From Asaia bogorensis (GTDB taxonomy: Bacteria > Pseudomonadota > Alphaproteobacteria > Reyranellales > Reyranellaceae), in NCBI GenBank assembly GCA_945889625.1, contig CAMDCE010000023.1, forward strand, positions 1 to 64,000: a stretch of 64,000 bases of DNA. Direction: 5' to 3'. Positions 28,681 through 39,649 of this stretch are shown here, one piece after another. The first letter of the stretch is position 1; each line of letters begins with the position of its first letter. A program made the position numbers and the translations under genes. Below the pieces are notes generated by a model that worked only from the letters and a program-made list of their open reading frames with translations, made no database searches and was not told the DNA's origin.

Positions 28681-29124
28681 GTGAACAACACTGCTATGCG
28701 CATCGTCGTCGCCGGCTTTCTGGCCGGCGCCATCGGCGTCCTCGTTTTTCATCAGGTGGGCTTCTGGCTCGCCACCCAGCTCAAGCTCTCCACCGCGACC
28801 TTCTACAACATGCGCGGCGTTCCGCCGTGGGGCGTGCCGACCATCGTCTCGCAGGCCTTCTGGGGCGGGCTGTGGGGGATCGCCGCGGCGTTCGTCGTGC
28901 CGCGCCTGCCCGGCGTGCTGGGCGGCGTGCTCGGCTGGGTGCTGTTCGCCGGCGTCGTCGTCATGGCGGCCAACTGGTTTATCGTGCTGCCGATCAAGGG
29001 CCTGCCCGTCGGCGGTGGCTGGCGCATGCCGGGTACGGTGGTCGTGCCGATCGTCTATGCCTTCTGGGGGCTCGGCATGTGGGTGGTCTACAACCTCGTG
29101 CGCCGCACGATGAAATGGGCGTGA
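28681..29124 (+). CDS. Small polytopic membrane protein, unknown function
   Basis: About 147 residues from the GTG at 28681, which has a strong cggggggatc Shine-Dalgarno; the long ORF in the track is a false extension. Four hydrophobic helices, with the conserved-looking [20 protein letters not shown] between the first two and a C-terminal [12 protein letters not shown] tail. I do not recognise a family. It is followed seven bases later by the amidohydrolase gene. Confidence 0.65.
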   Translation: MNNTAMRIVVAGFLAGAIGVLVFHQVGFWLATQLKLSTATFYNMRGVPPWGVPTIVSQAFWGGLWGIAAAFVVPRLPGVLGGVLGWVLFAGVVVMAANWFIVLPIKGLPVGGGWRMPGTVVVPIVYAFWGLGMWVVYNLVRRTMKWA

Positions 29125-29131
29125 TCGCGCC

Positions 29132-29968
29132 ATGCTGATCGCTGACGCCCAGGTTCATATCTGGGCGGCCAGCACGCCCGAGCGGCCGTGGCCGGCGCGG
29201 CACCCGCCGCACCGCGAGCCGCTCGACAAGCATGAGCTGCTGGCCGAGATGACCAAGGCGGGCGTCGATCGCGTGGTGATCGTGCCGCCGTCCTGGGAGG
29301 GAGATCGCAACGATATCGCCAACGATGCGGCCCTTAGCCATCCCGACCGCTTCGCCACCATGGGCCGCTTCGACCCCGATGCGCCCGGCGCGCGCGAGGC
29401 GATCAAGGGCTGGAAGAAGCAGCCCGGCATGCTCGGCGTGCGCTTCACCTTCCATACCGACGTGCTACGCCAGCCGCTGATCGACGGCCGGTACGACTGG
29501 GTGTGGGGCGAAATGGAGAAGGGCGGCATTCCGGCGATGGTGCTGTTCCACCACGAGTACATGCACCTCGCCGACAGGCTGGCCGAGCGCTACCCCGGCC
29601 TGCGCCTGGTGCTCGATCACCTTGGGCTGAAGAGCGGCAAGGATGTCAGCGAGGCCACCAACTTCGCCACCCTCGACAAGGCGCTGGCGCTCGCCAAGCG
29701 GCCCAACGTGGCGGCCAAGGTCTCGGCCATGCCGTGCTACGCCGACGACAAGACCTATCCCTTCAAGTCGGTACATCGGCACATCAAGCGCGTGTTCGAC
29801 GCTTTTGGGCCCAAGCGGACCTTCTGGGGCACCGACTGGTCGCGGCTGCCCTGCAGCTACCGCCAGGGCGTGACCATGTTCACCGAGGAGATGCAGTGGC
29901 TGAAAGGCCAGGACCTCGAATGGGTGATGGGCCGCGGCATCTGCGAATGGATCGGCTGGAAGGCCTGA
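29132..29968 (+). CDS. Amidohydrolase-2 family TIM-barrel hydrolase
   Basis: A 278-residue protein. [20 protein letters not shown] gives the first strand with an altered metal motif (QVH in place of the usual D-x-H), [12 protein letters not shown] carries the second His region, and [16 protein letters not shown] supplies the late Asp. These features fit the amidohydrolase-2 group (decarboxylases and lactone hydrolases of aromatic and sugar acids). The first motif still has one His, so activity is plausible. The substrate is unknown. Confidence 0.82.
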   Translation: MLIADAQVHIWAASTPERPWPARHPPHREPLDKHELLAEMTKAGVDRVVIVPPSWEGDRNDIANDAALSHPDRFATMGRFDPDAPGAREAIKGWKKQPGMLGVRFTFHTDVLRQPLIDGRYDWVWGEMEKGGIPAMVLFHHEYMHLADRLAERYPGLRLVLDHLGLKSGKDVSEATNFATLDKALALAKRPNVAAKVSAMPCYADDKTYPFKSVHRHIKRVFDAFGPKRTFWGTDWSRLPCSYRQGVTMFTEEMQWLKGQDLEWVMGRGICEWIGWKA

Positions 29969-30016
29969 GAGCGGGAGCCGATTCTCGCCTTTCCGCTCCA
30001 CTCCCTCAGTGGTGTC

Positions 30017-30988
30017 CTAGAGCTTGCGCATCACCATCTGCGAGCCGCCGCCCCAGATTGGCAGATAGCTCATCTTGTAGCCGGCACCGCCGGTGACGAT
30101 GGGATGGATCGCCTCGGGCGACTTGGCAACGCCCTGGCCTTGGTCGAACACGTAGCGTTGCACACGGCCGATATCCCAGCCGTCGTGACGCACGATTTTC
30201 TGCGCCATTTCGAGCGGCAAGAGGAAGACCTGCTCGCCGCGCTCGTTCTTGCGGCTGATCCCCGACATGACGATGGCGGCACGCATGCCGGCGACAATGG
30301 GCGACAGGATCGCCTCCGGCGTCGCGCCCTCGCCGTCGCCCGGCAGGACCTCGGCGGTGCCGGAGATGCCCATCACCGTGATCGCGCTCACGTCGTCGCC
30401 CAGACCATGGCGCGCCGTCAGGGTGGGGAAGGGCCCGTCGTTCCTCTCGGCGAAGCAGAGGGTGTATTTGCCGGGCTGGCCCATGGTCGCCATGTCGCCG
30501 GTATCGGAGCGCGCACCGCCGATGTTGCGGATGCAGAGCTGCAGCGCCCGGCCGATCGATGCATTGGCGCGGCTGCCGGGGCCGAGGCAGTTGGTTCCCG
30601 CATTGACCTCGAGCTTGCGGGCAATAGGCCCGTGCACACAGAGTGCCACGCAGGCGGTGCCGGTCGTGGTGGCAATGCCCAGCAGGTTGAAATCGGCTTC
30701 CAGCGTGGCCTCGGCAGCCGCCAGCACGACCGGTAGCTCGGCCGGGCGGGCGCCGGCGATCACGCATTGATAGGCGATGGACTCAGGGGTGATGTCGCCG
30801 AACATCGGCGCCATCATGCCGTGTGATCTCATGCGGTCGGAAATTCCGGCGACCATCGCCTCGAGGCGGCGCCGTGTCGGCGGCACCAGCGGCAGGCCGT
30901 CCGACAGCTCGGAGTCGGTCAGGATCTGTTGGGCGCTCTCCCAACCAGTCGTCTCCTCGACGACCGGCCAGCCGCACCACTCGGTCAT
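30017..30988 (-). CDS. Selenoprotein-operon protein B (paralogue of 30985..32022)
   Basis: About 323 residues from the ATG at 30988, overlapping the stop of the upstream gene (ATGA). It is clearly paralogous to that gene: ELSDGLPLVPPTRRRLEAMV against SDGMPLYVPTEAKVAKFVET, and NAGTNCLGPGSRANASIGRA against NCGSNCFGQGWQANATIGRA. The shared N-x-G-x-N-C-x-G motif, with its Cys, is the best candidate for an active site. The chain is soluble and has no recognised domain. Position as the last gene of the UGSC selenoprotein operon points to a partner or enzyme in the same redox process. Function is otherwise unknown. Confidence 0.75.
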   Translation of the reverse strand: MTEWCGWPVVEETTGWESAQQILTDSELSDGLPLVPPTRRRLEAMVAGISDRMRSHGMMAPMFGDITPESIAYQCVIAGARPAELPVVLAAAEATLEADFNLLGIATTTGTACVALCVHGPIARKLEVNAGTNCLGPGSRANASIGRALQLCIRNIGGARSDTGDMATMGQPGKYTLCFAERNDGPFPTLTARHGLGDDVSAITVMGISGTAEVLPGDGEGATPEAILSPIVAGMRAAIVMSGISRKNERGEQVFLLPLEMAQKIVRHDGWDIGRVQRYVFDQGQGVAKSPEAIHPIVTGGAGYKMSYLPIWGGGSQMVMRKL

Positions 30989-32022
30989 CGCGCGATGCGC
31001 GTGCAGGCGACGGTCGTGCCGCCGAACGAAGGGATGAAGGCCGAGTGCTTGCCCGGGCCGCCCGCCACAGTGATGTGGATGTCGTTCGGATTGCGCCCGA
31101 TCGTCAACCAGTCGCCGTCCGGCTTGTGGCCGGTCGAGGCGTAGGTCTCGAGGTTTTCCTTCGAGACGCGCGACAGATGCACGCGCGAGCGCTTCCACAG
31201 CTCCTCGCGGATGCTCTCGATGGTGTAGCCATCGCGCTTCAGGGTCGCGGCATGCTCTGGACCGATGATCACGAACATCGGCCCCTTGCCATAGATCGTG
31301 TTGGCGCCGGGGTTGGCCATGCCGCCGGCGAAGGTCGTCAGGAGGCCAATGCCGGTGGTGCTGCCGTGGTCGTTGAGATTGTGCGGGCCTTCGCCCGACA
31401 TCACCGTGACCACATTGTCGGTCGGCGCAAAGCCGCGCTGCACGTGATAGGGCGGCCAGGGATTCTCTTCCTCGTTCTCGCCGAAGCAGAAGGTGTACTT
31501 GGCGGGATTACCCTGGGTGGAGCGATCCATCTCGCCCGGCTTGGCGCCGGCGACGTTGAGCAGCATCAGCCCCAGCGCGCGGCCGATCGTAGCGTTCGCC
31601 TGCCAGCCCTGGCCGAAGCAGTTGGAGCCGCAGTTGATGTTGAGTTCCTTGCGGATCGGTCCACTCACCATGACCATCGGCGCGCAGGAATGGGTGGTCG
31701 CGAGCGTGCCGTGCAGATTGTATTCGGGATCGAGCACGCCGCGCATCGCAGCCGTCGCCACCGGGAAGTATTCCGGCTTGCAGCCGGCCATCACGGCGTT
31801 GGCCGCGAGCGCCTGGATGGTCGGCACGACCTGGCGCGGCGGCACGGGCGGGTAGGGGCGGTTGTCGCCGCGCACCGTCTCGACGAACTTCGCCACCTTG
31901 GCCTCGGTCGGCACATAGAGCGGCATGCCGTCGCTCCAGCCCTGCGTGGTGGCGAACTCATTGAAGGTCTCGACGTCCATGTCGTCGAGATCGATCACTT
32001 CCTGGTCGGCGATGTCCTTCAT
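30985..32022 (-). CDS. Selenoprotein-operon protein A (paralogue of 30017..30988)
   Basis: A 345-residue soluble protein. Its ATG overlaps the stop of the UGSC selenoprotein gene (ATGA), so the two are translationally coupled. It shares the N-x-G-x-N-C motif with the next gene and has extra cysteines in TTHSCAPMVMVSGPIRKELN. The C-terminal part, DIHITVAGGPGKHSAFIPSF, ends in a Gly-rich segment that resembles IWGGGSQ in the partner. The two paralogues may form a heteromer. No annotated family is recognised, and no catalytic role should be assumed. Confidence 0.75.
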   Translation of the reverse strand: MKDIADQEVIDLDDMDVETFNEFATTQGWSDGMPLYVPTEAKVAKFVETVRGDNRPYPPVPPRQVVPTIQALAANAVMAGCKPEYFPVATAAMRGVLDPEYNLHGTLATTHSCAPMVMVSGPIRKELNINCGSNCFGQGWQANATIGRALGLMLLNVAGAKPGEMDRSTQGNPAKYTFCFGENEEENPWPPYHVQRGFAPTDNVVTVMSGEGPHNLNDHGSTTGIGLLTTFAGGMANPGANTIYGKGPMFVIIGPEHAATLKRDGYTIESIREELWKRSRVHLSRVSKENLETYASTGHKPDGDWLTIGRNPNDIHITVAGGPGKHSAFIPSFGGTTVACTRIAR

Positions 32023-32537
32023 TTCTTCGTCGCCTCGAAAAGGCCCTTGGTTGCGGTTTCGATGCGCTCGCGCAGCTCCTCGGCATTGAGACCGCCAACC
32101 GGATGCTTCACGACGATAAGCTTCGGCTCGATCTTGCGGGCTTTCGCCTGGGCAAGAACCAGCGGCTTGAAGGTCTCAGTGGCGATCACGTAGGCCGTGA
32201 TGCCGAGCTTCTCGAGTTCGATGCTGTCGTGGAAACTCCACGATGAACAGCTTCCTCAATCACCTAGCGCAAGGAGCGCCCCGCGATACTTCCCGGCGAC
32301 CGCTGCGATCAGATCCTTGGGAGCGGGCTGGCTCGCGCTGTTCTTCGCGTGAAACTCGATGTTGTCGACATTGCGGGTGGCGCCGAGCTTCTCGCGGATG
32401 CCCATCAGCAGCTCGCGCGCATTGGGCTTGGAATTGGAGACGAGGGCGATGGCATCGGTCGCCCAGTTGATGGGCTTCAGCGCCACACTCGGCCCCCCGG
32501 CAGCGGCAAGACCGAAGGTCGGATTGTAGATACGCAT
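32019..32537 (-). CDS. UGSC-family selenoprotein with in-frame UGA as selenocysteine
   Basis: The ORF track stops this gene at the TGA at 32256-32258. Read through, the frame runs to a TGA at 32019 and gives 172 residues: MRIYNPTFGLAAAGGPSVAL at the start, then AGKYRGALLALGD, U94, GSCSSWSFHDSIELEKLGIT, and later KLIVVKHPVGGLNAEELRER. Continuity on both sides, with the highly typical D-U-G-S-C-S-S-W-S core and the HPVGG motif, matches what I know as the UGSC (seleno)protein family, in which Sec or Cys precedes G-S-C. A SECIS-like hairpin follows the UGA. The start has a gaggag Shine-Dalgarno and lies 12 bases after the TrxR-like stop. The alternative is a Cys-to-stop nonsense mutation. Confidence 0.87.
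32223..32258 (-). promoter_or_regulatory. SECIS-like hairpin following the UGA
   Basis: In the mRNA, with U of UGA as 1, GCUGU (8-12) pairs with ACAGC (32-36), UCAU (13-16) bulges, CGUGGA (17-22) pairs with UCCACG (26-31), and the apical loop is GUU with G23 and U24. Bacterial SECIS elements known from E. coli formate dehydrogenase also have G23 and U24 in the loop and a bulged U near 17 for SelB. The stem is perfect and fixed in position relative to the UGA. This is a prediction by hand folding. Confidence 0.75.
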
Positions 32538-32549
32538 GGCGGTTTCTCC

Positions 32550-33422
32550 TCAACTCTTCTTCAGGACCGCTACGACAGCCTGCGCGGCGCGTTGTCCGTC
32601 GGCGATCGCCTCGGATAGATAATGCCGCGCCCCGGCCCGCACGTCGCCCACGGCAAAGACCGTCGGCGCCGAGGTGCGGCCCTCGGCGTCGACAACGATA
32701 TGCCCTGAAGCGTCACGCGCAAGCGAATCCGGCAGGAATTCCGCAGCGGGAGATTGGCCGACATAGACGAACACCGCGCTCGCCGGCACGGTCTGTCGCA
32801 CTCCGGCGGCCTCGATGACGACCGACTGCAGGCCATCTCTGCCTTGCAGTGCCACGATGCGGCCATCGACGCGCGAAATCCCGGCAGGCGTCTCGGCCGG
32901 CGAGGTGTCGATCACGGTGACGCCGCTTGCGATGCCGAGCAGCTCGCGCGCTTCGAGTGCCGCCCAGCCGGCTGCGCCGGCCACGATGACAGGCAGGCCG
33001 GCATAGAGCGGGCCGTCGCAGGCCGCGCAGTGGGAGAGGCCGCGGCCTTCGTAGTCGGCCTCGTTGGGCAGGCCAAGCTTGCCCTTGCTGAGGCCGGTGG
33101 CGATCACCACGGCGCGGGCGGTGTGTTTTTCACCCTCGGCGGTCTCGACTGTCCATGGGCCGTTGCCTGCGATGCGCACGACTTCGCCAAAGCCCATTTC
33201 AGCGCCGGCGACGACGGCCTCGTCGGTCAGGCGTGCCGCCATGTCCGGCCCATTCCAGGGCTCCTCGAATTCGTGCAGTTCGCCGAGGTTGATCAGCACC
33301 CCACCGGGCGCCAACTTGTCCAGGCACAGGCACTTCAGGCCGGCGCGGGCGGCTTCGGTGGCGGCAGTGAGGCCGGCGGGGCCGCCGCCGATGACGATGA
33401 GGTCGTAAGAGGGTGTGTTCAT
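32550..33422 (-). CDS. Thioredoxin-reductase-like FAD/NAD(P) oxidoreductase
   Basis: About 290 residues from the ATG at 33422. It has two Rossmann folds: MNTPSYDLIVIGGGPAGLTA for FAD, the active CxxC in GLSHCAACDGPLYAGLPVIV for thioredoxin reductase chemistry, and DGRIVALQGRDGLQ in the NAD(P) domain; the C-terminal FAVGDVRAGARHYLSEAIAD completes the FAD site. The NAD(P)-binding motif is GAAGWAALEA rather than the usual GGGxSA, which is unusual. The neighbour UGSC selenoprotein, 12 bases downstream, is the natural electron acceptor. Confidence 0.9.
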   Translation of the reverse strand: MNTPSYDLIVIGGGPAGLTAATEAARAGLKCLCLDKLAPGGVLINLGELHEFEEPWNGPDMAARLTDEAVVAGAEMGFGEVVRIAGNGPWTVETAEGEKHTARAVVIATGLSKGKLGLPNEADYEGRGLSHCAACDGPLYAGLPVIVAGAAGWAALEARELLGIASGVTVIDTSPAETPAGISRVDGRIVALQGRDGLQSVVIEAAGVRQTVPASAVFVYVGQSPAAEFLPDSLARDASGHIVVDAEGRTSAPTVFAVGDVRAGARHYLSEAIADGQRAAQAVVAVLKKS

Positions 33423-33429
33423 CGCGGTA

Positions 33430-33454
33430 CTAATCGGTTTTCGCGGCCGATTAG
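33430..33454. promoter_or_regulatory. Perfect 8-bp inverted repeat before the TrxR-like gene
   Basis: CTAATCGG and CCGATTAG flank nine bases (TTTTCGCGG on the plus strand). It lies between the 43-residue ORF and the start of the TrxR-like gene, eight bases before the latter, and overlaps the small ORF stop. It could be an operator or an RNA hairpin affecting expression of the selenoprotein operon. No poly-U follows, so it is not a clear terminator. Confidence 0.5.
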
Positions 33455-33582
33455 GCAAGTCGCTTGTGCAAACGCAGCACGCGTCTTGATGTCGATGCCG
33501 GCACAGAAGCATTGCCCTTGCCGGTCAGCACCGTCGCGATGTGGTCCGCGATTTGCACACGGATCATTTTGAGATCGTCCAT
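33451..33582 (-). CDS. Small unknown protein (43 aa) at the head of the operon
   Basis: A 43-residue ORF, MDDLKMIRVQIADHIATVLT, with a basic C-terminal tail (TSRRVLRLHKRLA). A strong Shine-Dalgarno, ggggaggattgaa, ends at the ATG at 33582, which supports translation. The ORF track extends it falsely upstream. It precedes the TrxR-like gene by 28 bases on the same strand. No family is recognised; it could be a leader peptide, a small subunit or a regulator of the operon. Confidence 0.5.
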   Translation of the reverse strand: MDDLKMIRVQIADHIATVLTGKGNASVPASTSRRVLRLHKRLA

Positions 33583-33667
33583 TTCAATCCTCCCCGGAAG
33601 GCCGGTACATTGCTCTGTAGTCCCGTTGGAACCGTCGTAGGTCGCAGGACCGGGGGAAGGCAAGGGC

Positions 33668-34582
<915 letters not shown>

Positions 34583-34586
34583 AACG

Positions 34587-36004
<1,418 letters not shown>

Positions 36005-36008
<4 letters not shown>

Positions 36009-36809
36009 CTGCAGAGCCGCTGATCGAGGTCGAGCATCTCACCATGCGCTTCGGCGGGTTGGTGGCGGTCGACGACGTCTCGTTTGCCGCCCGGCCGCGC
36101 GAGATCACGGCGATCATCGGACCCAACGGCGCGGGCAAGACGACGGTGTTCAACTGCATCACCGGTTTCTACAAGCCGACGATCGGCCGCCTCACCCTGC
36201 GCGGCGGCGAGCAGGCATATCTGCTGGAGCGCATGCTGGGCCACGAGATCGGCCAACGTGCGAGGGTCGCGCGGACCTTCCAGAACATCCGGCTGTTTCC
36301 CGGCATGACCGTGCTGGAGAACCTGCTGGTCGCCCAGCACAACAAGCTGATGCTGGCGTCGGGCTACAGCGTGTTCGGCCTATTGGGCTTGAAGCGCTTC
36401 CGTCTGGCCGAGCAAGCCGCGATCGAGTTGGCGCGCGGCTGGCTCGATCGCATCGGGTTGGTCGTCGATGCCGACCGGCCGGCCGGCGAGTTGCCCTATG
36501 GTGCCCAGCGGCGACTGGAGATCGCCCGCGCCATGTGCACCGGACCTCGGCTGCTGTGCCTCGACGAGCCAGCGGCCGGCCTCAATCCGCGCGAGTCGGC
36601 TGAGCTCAACCAGCTCCTGGTCTCGATCCGCGAGCGCGACGAGGTCGGCGTGCTGCTGATCGAGCACGACATGAGCGTGGTCATGAACATCTCGAACCAC
36701 GTCGTCGTCCTCGATTATGGCCGCAAGATCGCCGAGGGATCTCCGGCCGAGGTGCAGCGCGATCCGGCGGTGATCCGCGCCTATCTCGGCACCGACGAGG
36801 ATGCGTTGG

Positions 36810-36817
<8 letters not shown>
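36005..36817 (+). CDS. livG: Branched-chain amino acid ABC transporter ATPase LivG
   Basis: A 270-residue ABC ATPase with Walker [18 protein letters not shown], signature [20 protein letters not shown] (YGAQ in place of the more usual YG-Q spacing of this family) and Walker [21 protein letters not shown], followed by the switch His (IEHDMSVV). The LivG-type insertion [20 protein letters not shown] is present. It forms the ATPase pair with LivF. Confidence 0.94.
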
Positions 36818-37519
<702 letters not shown>

Positions 37520-37523
<4 letters not shown>

Positions 37524-37882
37524 GCCCGCTCGACACCTTCATGTTCGACTGGTTCGGCGACACGCTGCTCAACGTGGTCCTGTTCAACCTGGTGCTGTTC
37601 TGGCCTGCTTCCTTCGCGACCGGCCAGGGCATAGCCAGCACCTGGCGCCACTGGGTCAAGATTGTCTTCTACACGGGGCTTCTTTCGGCCACGTTGCGCT
37701 TTCTCGACTATGCGCTGGGCGGCGGGGAATTGTGGTCGCCAGGAGGCTTTTTGCTCGGTTGGGCGCTGCAGCTTGCCATGGGCGTCTTTGCCTACCGGCT
37801 GACCCGGGCGCGCCAGATGACCCGGCAATATCCATGGCTCTACCGACGCAAAGGCTTGTTGAGTTGGGAGGAGCGGCACTAA
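37520..37882 (+). CDS. Small membrane protein in the liv operon
   Basis: A 120-residue protein with three hydrophobic helices: DTLLNVVLFNLVLFWPASFA, then WVKIVFYTGLLSATLRFLDY, and LLGWALQLAMGVFAYRLTRA. A basic C-terminal tail, MTRQYPWLYRRKGLLSWEER, follows. It overlaps livF by ATGA and precedes livK, so it is part of the transporter operon, as small membrane genes sometimes are in alphaproteobacteria. I think it resembles an unnamed family of such proteins, but no function is established. It may modulate or stabilise the LivHM pore. Confidence 0.65.
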
Positions 37883-37933
37883 TCTAACCGCCTTGCTCCA
37901 CCGTGGTGGAGGGGGTCAACGAGGGAGACTTGC

Positions 37934-39046
37934 ATGAGAATTACCTACGGCACGCTCGCTGCCGCAGCCGTCGCTTTGATGGCCACGCCGGCGTTCGCGC
38001 AACTCAAGATCGGCTCGGCCGGCCCGATGACCGGCCAGTACGCGGCGTTCGGCGAGCAGCTGAAGCGCGGCGCCACCATGGCGGTGGAAGAGATCAACGC
38101 CGCCGGCGGCGTGAACGGCCAGAAGCTCCAATTGATCATCGGCGACGATGCCTGTGATCCCAAGCAGGCGACGGCCGTGGCCAACAAGATGGTGTCGGAC
38201 AAAGTTGCGTTCGTGGCCGGACATTTCTGCTCGGGCTCGTCGATCCCGGCTTCGGACATCTACAAGGAAGCCAAGATCCTGCAGATCACGCCGGCCTCGA
38301 CCAATCCCAAGCTTACCGACGACGCGGCGGCCAAGGGTAACACCACTGTGTTCCGCACCTGCGGTCGTGACGACGTGCAGGGCGCGACGGTTGGTTCCTA
38401 CATCCTGAAGTTCCACAAGGGTGCCAAGGTCGCGATCCTTCAGGACAAGTCGCCCTACGGCAAGGGCGTGGCCGACGAGACCAAGAAGGCCCTGAACGCG
38501 GGCGGCCTGCGCGAGGTCATGTATGAGGCCTACAACGACACCGACAAGGACTTCACCGCGCTGATCAACAAGATGAAGCAGGCGAAGATCGACATCATCG
38601 TGCTCGGCGGCTACCACACTGCCGGCGCGCTGATCATCAAGCAGGCCCGCGAGCAGGGCCTTGGCGCGCAGATGGTCGGCTTCGACTCGCTGGAGACCGC
38701 CGAGTTCGCCCAGCTGGGCGGCGCGGCCACCAACGGCGTGCTGATGTCGTTCCCACCCAAGGCCGAGGACGACCCCAAGAATGCGGCACTCGTGAAGAAG
38801 TTCCGCGACGCCAAGTACAATCCCGAAGGCTACACGCTGTTCAGCTACGCCGCGGTCAAGGTGTGGGCCGACGCGGTCGCCAAGGCCAAGTCGACCGACG
38901 CGGCCGCCGTCGCCGCGGCGCTGCGCGCCAACAAGTACGACTCGGCCGTCGGGCCGCTCGCCTTCGACAAGAAGGGCGACATCCTGAATCCGGTCTACGA
39001 CATCTACGTTTGGAAGGACGGCAAGTCGTTCCAGACGGTCAAGTAG
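37934..39046 (+). CDS. livK: Branched-chain amino acid-binding protein LivK
   Basis: A 370-residue periplasmic type I binding protein. The signal peptide is MRITYGTLAAAAVALMATPA and mature FAQLKIGSAGPMTGQYAAFG. Typical segments are GAVGHFCSGSS-type as VAFVAGHFCSGSSIPASDIY, ITPASTNPKLTDDAA and KVAILQDKSPYGKGVADETK. It captures Leu/Ile/Val or related compounds for LivHMGF. A gagggagac Shine-Dalgarno precedes it. A rho-independent terminator follows the stop. Confidence 0.94.
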   Translation: MRITYGTLAAAAVALMATPAFAQLKIGSAGPMTGQYAAFGEQLKRGATMAVEEINAAGGVNGQKLQLIIGDDACDPKQATAVANKMVSDKVAFVAGHFCSGSSIPASDIYKEAKILQITPASTNPKLTDDAAAKGNTTVFRTCGRDDVQGATVGSYILKFHKGAKVAILQDKSPYGKGVADETKKALNAGGLREVMYEAYNDTDKDFTALINKMKQAKIDIIVLGGYHTAGALIIKQAREQGLGAQMVGFDSLETAEFAQLGGAATNGVLMSFPPKAEDDPKNAALVKKFRDAKYNPEGYTLFSYAAVKVWADAVAKAKSTDAAAVAAALRANKYDSAVGPLAFDKKGDILNPVYDIYVWKDGKSFQTVK

Positions 39047-39066
39047 GCTTCATTTGCTTGCGGAAG

Positions 39067-39096
39067 AGGCCCGGTTTTTGCCGGGCCTTTTTCTTT
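39067..39096 (+). terminator. Rho-independent terminator after livK
   Basis: The stem AGGCCCGG and CCGGGCCT encloses TTTTTG and is followed by TTTTTCTTT. It lies 20 bases after the livK stop and ends the liv operon. Confidence 0.88.
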
Positions 39097-39204
39097 GCGA
39101 TCAGTGTCTTGTAGGCCGCTTCCCACGATTTTGGGGGACCGTGACATCTCAGCCCCGGATATGGTATCCCCAAACTCAACAGCTAGAGGGGATCACACGG
39201 CGAG

Positions 39205-39639
39205 ATGGCGGGGGCCACCATCGCGGTCGCGTCGGATCATGCCGGCTTCGACCTCAAGGAAATTCTCAAGCGTGACCTGCAAGACGCGGGTCACGACGTG
39301 CTCGATCTTGGCACCAATTCCACGGCTTCGGTCGATTATCCCGATTTTGGCAGGGCAGTGGCCGACGCCATTGCCTCGGGCAAGGCCGCGCGCGGCGTGC
39401 TGGTTTGCGGCACAGGCATCGGCATCTCGATCGCCGCCAATCGCAACCCCAAAGTGCGCGCCGCCGTTGTCCACGATGTGACTTCGGCGCGCCTGTCGCG
39501 CGAGCATAACGACGCCAATGTCGTGGCTTTCGGCCAGCGCCTGATCGGATTTGAGACGGCGCGCGAGGCGCTGAAGACCTTCCTCAGCGCCAAATTCGAA
39601 GGCGGCCGGCACGCGGGCCGCGTCGCCAAGCTTTCGTGA
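39205..39639 (+). CDS. rpiB: Ribose-5-phosphate isomerase B RpiB
   Basis: A 144-residue enzyme. The motif [20 protein letters not shown] holds the catalytic Cys region and the start [20 protein letters not shown] the conserved Asp and His. It interconverts ribose 5-phosphate and ribulose 5-phosphate, and the latter feeds the RibB reaction of the same cluster. It is the first gene of the rpiB to thiL cluster and starts ten bases before glyA. The 159 bases upstream, after the liv terminator, should hold its promoter. Confidence 0.93.
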   Translation: MAGATIAVASDHAGFDLKEILKRDLQDAGHDVLDLGTNSTASVDYPDFGRAVADAIASGKAARGVLVCGTGIGISIAANRNPKVRAAVVHDVTSARLSREHNDANVVAFGQRLIGFETAREALKTFLSAKFEGGRHAGRVAKLS

Positions 39640-39649
39640 GGCCGAAGAG

